A DNA stretch of 14,932 bases, taken from assembly GCA_048421225.1 (NCBI GenBank), contig DBFNRV010000079.1, forward strand, positions 1 to 14,932. The letters run 5' to 3'. Origin of the DNA: UMGS946 sp048421225 (lineage in GTDB: Bacteria; Bacillota; Clostridia; Christensenellales; CAG-138). Position 1 is the stretch's first letter, and the number at the start of each line of letters is the position of its first letter. Below the pieces are notes generated by a model. The model ran no database searches. It had not been told where the DNA came from and saw only the letters and a list, made by a program, of their open reading frames with translations. Shown in pieces: positions 12,265 to 14,932 of the stretch. The translations under genes were made by a program, and so were the position numbers.

Positions 12265-12293
12265 TTGACCATTGTTAAAATATCAGTTAATAT
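12265..12293 (+). promoter_or_regulatory. Sigma-A promoter for the GNAT acetyltransferase
   Basis: TTGACC (12265-12270) and TAATAT (12288-12293) are 17 nt apart, 43 nt before the start codon. GGTAGT (12219-12224) and ACTACC (12235-12240) form an inverted repeat 25 nt upstream of the -35, a possible operator. The rest of the 12091-12264 interval shows nothing recognisable. Confidence 0.65.
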
Positions 12294-12335
12294 GAACATA
12301 ATTCTACTGTATAGATATGGAAAGGGTATAGATAT

Positions 12336-12791
12336 ATGAACATTTTTATCAGAGAATATTGTCCTGCTGACTGGCCTCGAATGATGGGAATTCATGACAA
12401 AGCGCGAATGAATGAGCTGAGTCTCGCAGGCCTAACGGAGGCTTTTGTACCGCTTTCACAAGCGGCGTTTAGCGAGGGTTTATTTGATTATACAATCCGC
12501 GTTGCCTTAGCGGACGAAATTGTGGCGGGATTTGTCGCGTATTCCCGCGACGAGCTTGCTTGGCTGTATGTCGACCCTGCGTTTGCACACCGTGGAATAG
12601 GCAGGCTTCTTGCTAAGCATGTTATTGAAAACTCTATAATAAGGCCCCTTAACGTTGAGGTGCTTTTGGGAAATGACCCCGCAATTAACTTATACAAATC
12701 GATTGGTTTTGAAATAACTGAAATACGCTCTGGAAAGATGCCCGGCAACGAATCGTTCCATGTGTCGGCCTGCCTTATGCAGATGAAGTAA
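12336..12791 (+). CDS. GNAT-family N-acetyltransferase
   Basis: The product has 151 residues and a complete single GNAT domain. It opens with NIFIREYCPADWPRMMGIHD, the usual first strand and helix. Motif A is AWLYVDPAFAHRGIGRLLA (75-93), with HRGIGR forming the acetyl-CoA pyrophosphate loop. Motif B includes LGNDPAINLYKSIGF (111-125), where Tyr120 is the likely general acid. The substrate is unknown; such small cytosolic enzymes acetylate amines, peptides or proteins. SD AAAGGG lies 9 nt before the ATG. It has its own promoter, no partner gene, and is convergent with the next gene. Confidence 0.88.
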   Translation: MNIFIREYCPADWPRMMGIHDKARMNELSLAGLTEAFVPLSQAAFSEGLFDYTIRVALADEIVAGFVAYSRDELAWLYVDPAFAHRGIGRLLAKHVIENSIIRPLNVEVLLGNDPAINLYKSIGFEITEIRSGKMPGNESFHVSACLMQMK

Positions 12792-12866
12792 TATTTCCTT
12801 TATTTCAACCGATTATATGCTTAAAACTATTGTTATGAACCCTTCGTAAACGTAGACAAAGTTATA

Positions 12867-12908
12867 CGCCCAAAGGCTAATCAAAAGATTAGGATCAGCT
12901 TTGAGGCG
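12867..12908. other. Two-part hairpin between convergent genes
   Basis: CGCCCAAAG (12867-12875) pairs with CTTTG-A-GGCG (12899-12908), 9 bp with one bulge. Inside it CTAATC-AAAA-GATTAG (12877-12892) is a perfect hairpin. It overlaps the last codons of the minus-strand gene. Neither strand has a proper T-run beyond it, so termination is doubtful. Confidence 0.4.
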
Positions 12909-13368
12909 TATCAATTATATGATCATAATTCAAAGACAAACAATACTCGCCATTACCGCTCTCCGACAATACCATCTTATAAGTCCTTCCAAATTCGGCA
13001 TCCCATTGTATTATACCTCCGGCCCTTACCTCCTTACCGCCCTCGAAGACTACAAAAGCCTCAATGCCGAATCCTTCCCAAGCCGCTGTTTTGGGAAAGG
13101 CCTCTCTCGGAATAGCATTGCTAATTATATCACCCTTTTTGAATGCCACGTCCATATCAGGGGTGCGCGAGACGACATGTCCGCCCACTGCTTTATCCCT
13201 TAGGTAATACTCAAGATGTATTCCATATATATCAGAATCACACTTGTTGTGTATATTCACAACTATCTCATTCTGGCCCGCGGTTGACAAGCCATCGTTG
13301 TGTATATACCGGCATGAGCAGCACAATGCAACCGCCAGCGCAATCACTAAAAATATAATTCTCTTCAT
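12895..13368 (-). CDS. Small secreted or lipid-anchored protein of unknown function
   Basis: The product has 157 residues. The N-terminus MKRIIFLVIALAVALCCSC is a signal peptide, hydrophobic over 4-15 and ending in three cysteines. A lipoprotein is likely, with Cys19 or Cys17 as the anchor, but neither has an ideal lipobox (CCSC or ALCC). The mature part is beta-strand rich: EIVVNIHNKCDSDIYGIHLE (34-53), then HVVSRTPDMDVAFKKGDIIS (64-83), then FGIEAFVVFEGGKEVRAGGI. This suggests an Ig-like or similar sandwich, but no family was recognised. SD AAGGAGA is 5-6 nt before the ATG. It is monocistronic behind a promoter overlaid by two palindromes. It is convergent with the GNAT gene, 103 nt away. 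Confidence 0.75.
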   Translation of the reverse strand: MKRIIFLVIALAVALCCSCRYIHNDGLSTAGQNEIVVNIHNKCDSDIYGIHLEYYLRDKAVGGHVVSRTPDMDVAFKKGDIISNAIPREAFPKTAAWEGFGIEAFVVFEGGKEVRAGGIIQWDAEFGRTYKMVLSESGNGEYCLSLNYDHIIDTPQS

Positions 13369-13388
13369 TAGATTCTCCTTATGAGGAT

Positions 13389-13433
13389 ATTATAACTTAT
13401 CTTACTCCCCTAAGATAGACCCTATTGATAGGG
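13389..13433 (-). promoter_or_regulatory. Promoter of the secreted-protein gene with two adjacent palindromes
   Basis: A perfect minus-strand TATAAT lies at 13394-13389, 21 nt before the start codon. The -35 at 17 nt spacing is weak (TATCTT, 13417-13412). TATCTTA-N6-TAAGATA (13398-13417) spans the -35 and spacer. CCCTAT-TG-ATAGGG (13420-13433) sits directly behind it. The weak -35 with overlapping dyads suggests activator or repressor control. Confidence 0.5.
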
Positions 13434-13439
13434 AGCACA

Positions 13440-13799
13440 ATTCCAAATGACTTCTCAATGAATAAAGAACAATACGCCCTAATGAATCTTTGTCGCCGGA
13501 TAACCTACTTAAAAAGAGCCTATTATCTGTCTGAAAAAACCGCTTATTTATTGTCGATGAGTATTAGGTATTATAATAAAATTTAGTATGCAGAACCTTT
13601 ATACCGTTTTGTGATAGGATACAATTAAAAACGGCCTGCTGGCCTGAACTCTAATTCCCCTTCTTCAATACATAATCCTGAGCCGATCCAATGATCGGTA
13701 AAGTGATATCAAAGACGTTTCAACGTATATACGCTAAGATCAGATTGTAGGCTATTTGCAAGTTTTTATAGTCAAAAGATAATAATTTAAGCGTCTTTG
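13440..13799. other. Intergenic region upstream of prs with several dyads
   Basis: No gene was found. Visible structures are CCGATC-CAAT-GATCGG (13683-13698) and the perfect palindrome CGTATATACG (13724-13733). CAAAGACG (13710-13717) pairs with CGTCTTTG (13792-13799), whose second arm abuts the prs -35. No known riboswitch motif was recognised. Confidence 0.45.
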
Positions 13800-13828
13800 T
13801 TGATAACGTAATATTGCTGTGTTAAAAT
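13800..13828 (+). promoter_or_regulatory. Sigma-A promoter of prs
   Basis: TTGATA (13800-13805) and TAAAAT (13823-13828) are 17 nt apart, with TGT before the -10 (extended -10). The start codon at 13868 follows 39 nt later. Confidence 0.7.
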
Positions 13829-13867
13829 AGAATAGATTTTAATTGCCTGAAAGGAATGGTGATTTAT

Positions 13868-14887
13868 ATGCCTGAAATAAGAATATTCGCGGGCAATAGT
13901 TCAAGGGTTTTTGCAGAAAAGATGTGCGGCTTTTTGGGTATAAAGCTCGGCGAATCTTCGACAATCAAATTCTCTGACAAAAATATATTTGTCAGGGTCG
14001 ACGAATCCATACGCAACAGCGATGTCTTCATCGTTCAATCGATAGGCAAAAGTCCTAACGACGAACTGGTGGAGCTTCTTTTTTGGATAGATGCGTTTAA
14101 GCGCGCAAGCGCCAGTTCCGTTACCGCGATTATACCTTATTTCGGATATGCCAAGGGCGATAAAAAAGACGAGCCGCGTGTGAGCATTAGGGCCCGCGTA
14201 TGCGCCGACTGTATCGAAACAGTGGGCGCTGACCGAGTAATAACTATGGATCTTCATAGCGCTCAGGTTCAAGGATTTTTTACAAAACCCGTCGATCACC
14301 TATACGGACAAAAGCTTCTATGCGAATACGCCCGTCGTATGGGCATAGTTGACGACGATCTTGTAATCGTTTCCCCTGACGCCGGATTTGCAAAGCGTGC
14401 GCGCCTGTTTGCGACAGAGCTTGACCGTCCTGTTGCGATTGGAGATAAGGTCCGCACCGCTCATGATGAAAATGCAAAAGTGCTTGAGATTATCGGAGAT
14501 GTTAAGGGTAAGAATTGCCTAGTCGTCGACGATTTCACCATATCCGGAGGAACGATTTCCGATGTCGCCCATGGATTGAAGGATAAGGGCGCTAAGGATG
14601 TATATGCATTCCTGTCACATGTAGTATTGAATGAAGCAGGCGTTCATAAGATTGAGCAAAGTCCAATAAAGACGCTCGTTTCAACCGATACGGTCGAATG
14701 TCCGGCCGTAAAAAATTCAAGCAAAATAAAGATCATTTCGGCCGCCCCGCTATTTGCCCAGGCTGTTTATACAATACATGAGCGCCAACCCATGAGCTAC
14801 ATGTTTGGGCATCTGTCGGACGAGCTGTTTGAGATGAGCTTTTCAGAACAACTGTCAATGTTTAAGGGCTGTAAGGAAGAAAATTAA
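13868..14887 (+). CDS. prs: Ribose-phosphate pyrophosphokinase (PRPP synthetase), divergent type
   Basis: The product has 339 residues, slightly longer than the usual 310-320. It would make PRPP from ribose 5-phosphate and ATP for nucleotide, His and Trp synthesis. Landmarks are KFSDKNIFVRVDESIR (34-49), IIPYFGYAKGDKK (88-100), MDLHSAQVQGFF (127-138, His130 a metal ligand), VSPDAG (168-173), GDKVR (192-196, flexible-loop Lys194 and Arg196) and the PRPP loop VVDDFTISGGT (219-229). The loop lacks the third Asp of the canonical DDxxDTxGT, and YAKGDKK replaces YARQDRK, so it is a non-canonical, perhaps class II-like, member. The frame also opens at an ATG at 13856, but AAGGA touches that codon. 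The ATG at 13868, preceded by AAGGA and GGTGAT, fits better. Confidence 0.85.
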   Translation: MPEIRIFAGNSSRVFAEKMCGFLGIKLGESSTIKFSDKNIFVRVDESIRNSDVFIVQSIGKSPNDELVELLFWIDAFKRASASSVTAIIPYFGYAKGDKKDEPRVSIRARVCADCIETVGADRVITMDLHSAQVQGFFTKPVDHLYGQKLLCEYARRMGIVDDDLVIVSPDAGFAKRARLFATELDRPVAIGDKVRTAHDENAKVLEIIGDVKGKNCLVVDDFTISGGTISDVAHGLKDKGAKDVYAFLSHVVLNEAGVHKIEQSPIKTLVSTDTVECPAVKNSSKIKIISAAPLFAQAVYTIHERQPMSYMFGHLSDELFEMSFSEQLSMFKGCKEEN

Positions 14888-14901
14888 TAGCTTTTTAGAT
14901 T

Positions 14902-14930
14902 AAAAGGGCATCCTACGTGATGTCCTTTTT
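14902..14930 (+). terminator. Intrinsic terminator of prs
   Basis: AAAAGGGCATC (14902-14912) pairs with GATGTCCTTTT (14919-14929) through a 6-nt loop, with one G-U pair. The descending arm merges with a T-run. It starts 15 nt after the stop. Confidence 0.88.
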
Positions 14931-14932
14931 GT

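Overview
The window most likely comes from an anaerobic, endospore-forming Firmicute of the class Clostridia. This is inferred from three things. The ireB-ruvX-DUF1292 cluster is a Firmicute hallmark. A linked cwlJ-gerQ pair encodes spore cortex lysis and coat proteins. An aldo/keto reductase carries a ferredoxin-type 2x[4Fe-4S] domain. Base composition is moderate, Shine-Dalgarno (SD) sequences are strong, and several genes start with TTG. No CRISPR array, intact insertion sequence or phage module is visible.

Layout. (i) 1-2486, minus strand: ireB, a [4Fe-4S] aldo/keto reductase, ruvX and a DUF1292 gene form one tight operon behind a good sigma-A-type promoter (2458-2486). A secreted or membrane-anchored Ig-like protein follows and is cut by the left edge. 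(ii) 2558-4042, plus strand: a six-helix membrane protein with a VanZ-like front half and a YycI-like extracellular tail, divergent from ireB. It ends at a 14-bp bidirectional terminator. (iii) 4058-8268, minus strand: a MarR regulator and two overlapping or abutting ABC exporter half-transporters. They look like a self-regulated, asymmetric heterodimeric (BmrCD/LmrCD-type) efflux operon. (iv) 8269-9077: a gene-poor stretch with a decayed helix-turn-helix fragment and a long-range hairpin. (v) 9078-10380, minus strand: cwlJ-gerQ, with a sigma-K-like promoter candidate. (vi) 10412-11525, plus strand: an orphan SsuA/THI5-like solute-binding lipoprotein. (vii) 11526-12090: an unusually structured intergenic region. 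It holds a dispersed repeat, a 34-bp near-palindrome, a strong orphan promoter, a 13-bp hairpin at the predicted RNA 5' end, then tRNA-Ser(CGA) and its terminator. (viii) 12265-13433: a GNAT acetyltransferase convergent with a small secreted protein of unknown function. (ix) 13800-14930: a divergent ribose-phosphate pyrophosphokinase with clear promoter and terminator.

The coding content is mostly housekeeping, sporulation and efflux. The most novel signals are intergenic. A 27-nt element (26/27 identical, 23 consecutive) occurs in inverted orientation at 2490-2516, directly abutting the ireB promoter, and at 11550-11576. Next to the second copy is a palindrome-promoter-hairpin array that could encode a small RNA. 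Other points worth checking are the VanZ/YycI fusion, the insertion of an Fe-S reductase between ireB and ruvX, and the non-canonical PRPP loop of the Prs homologue. All functions are read from sequence alone, with no database search.
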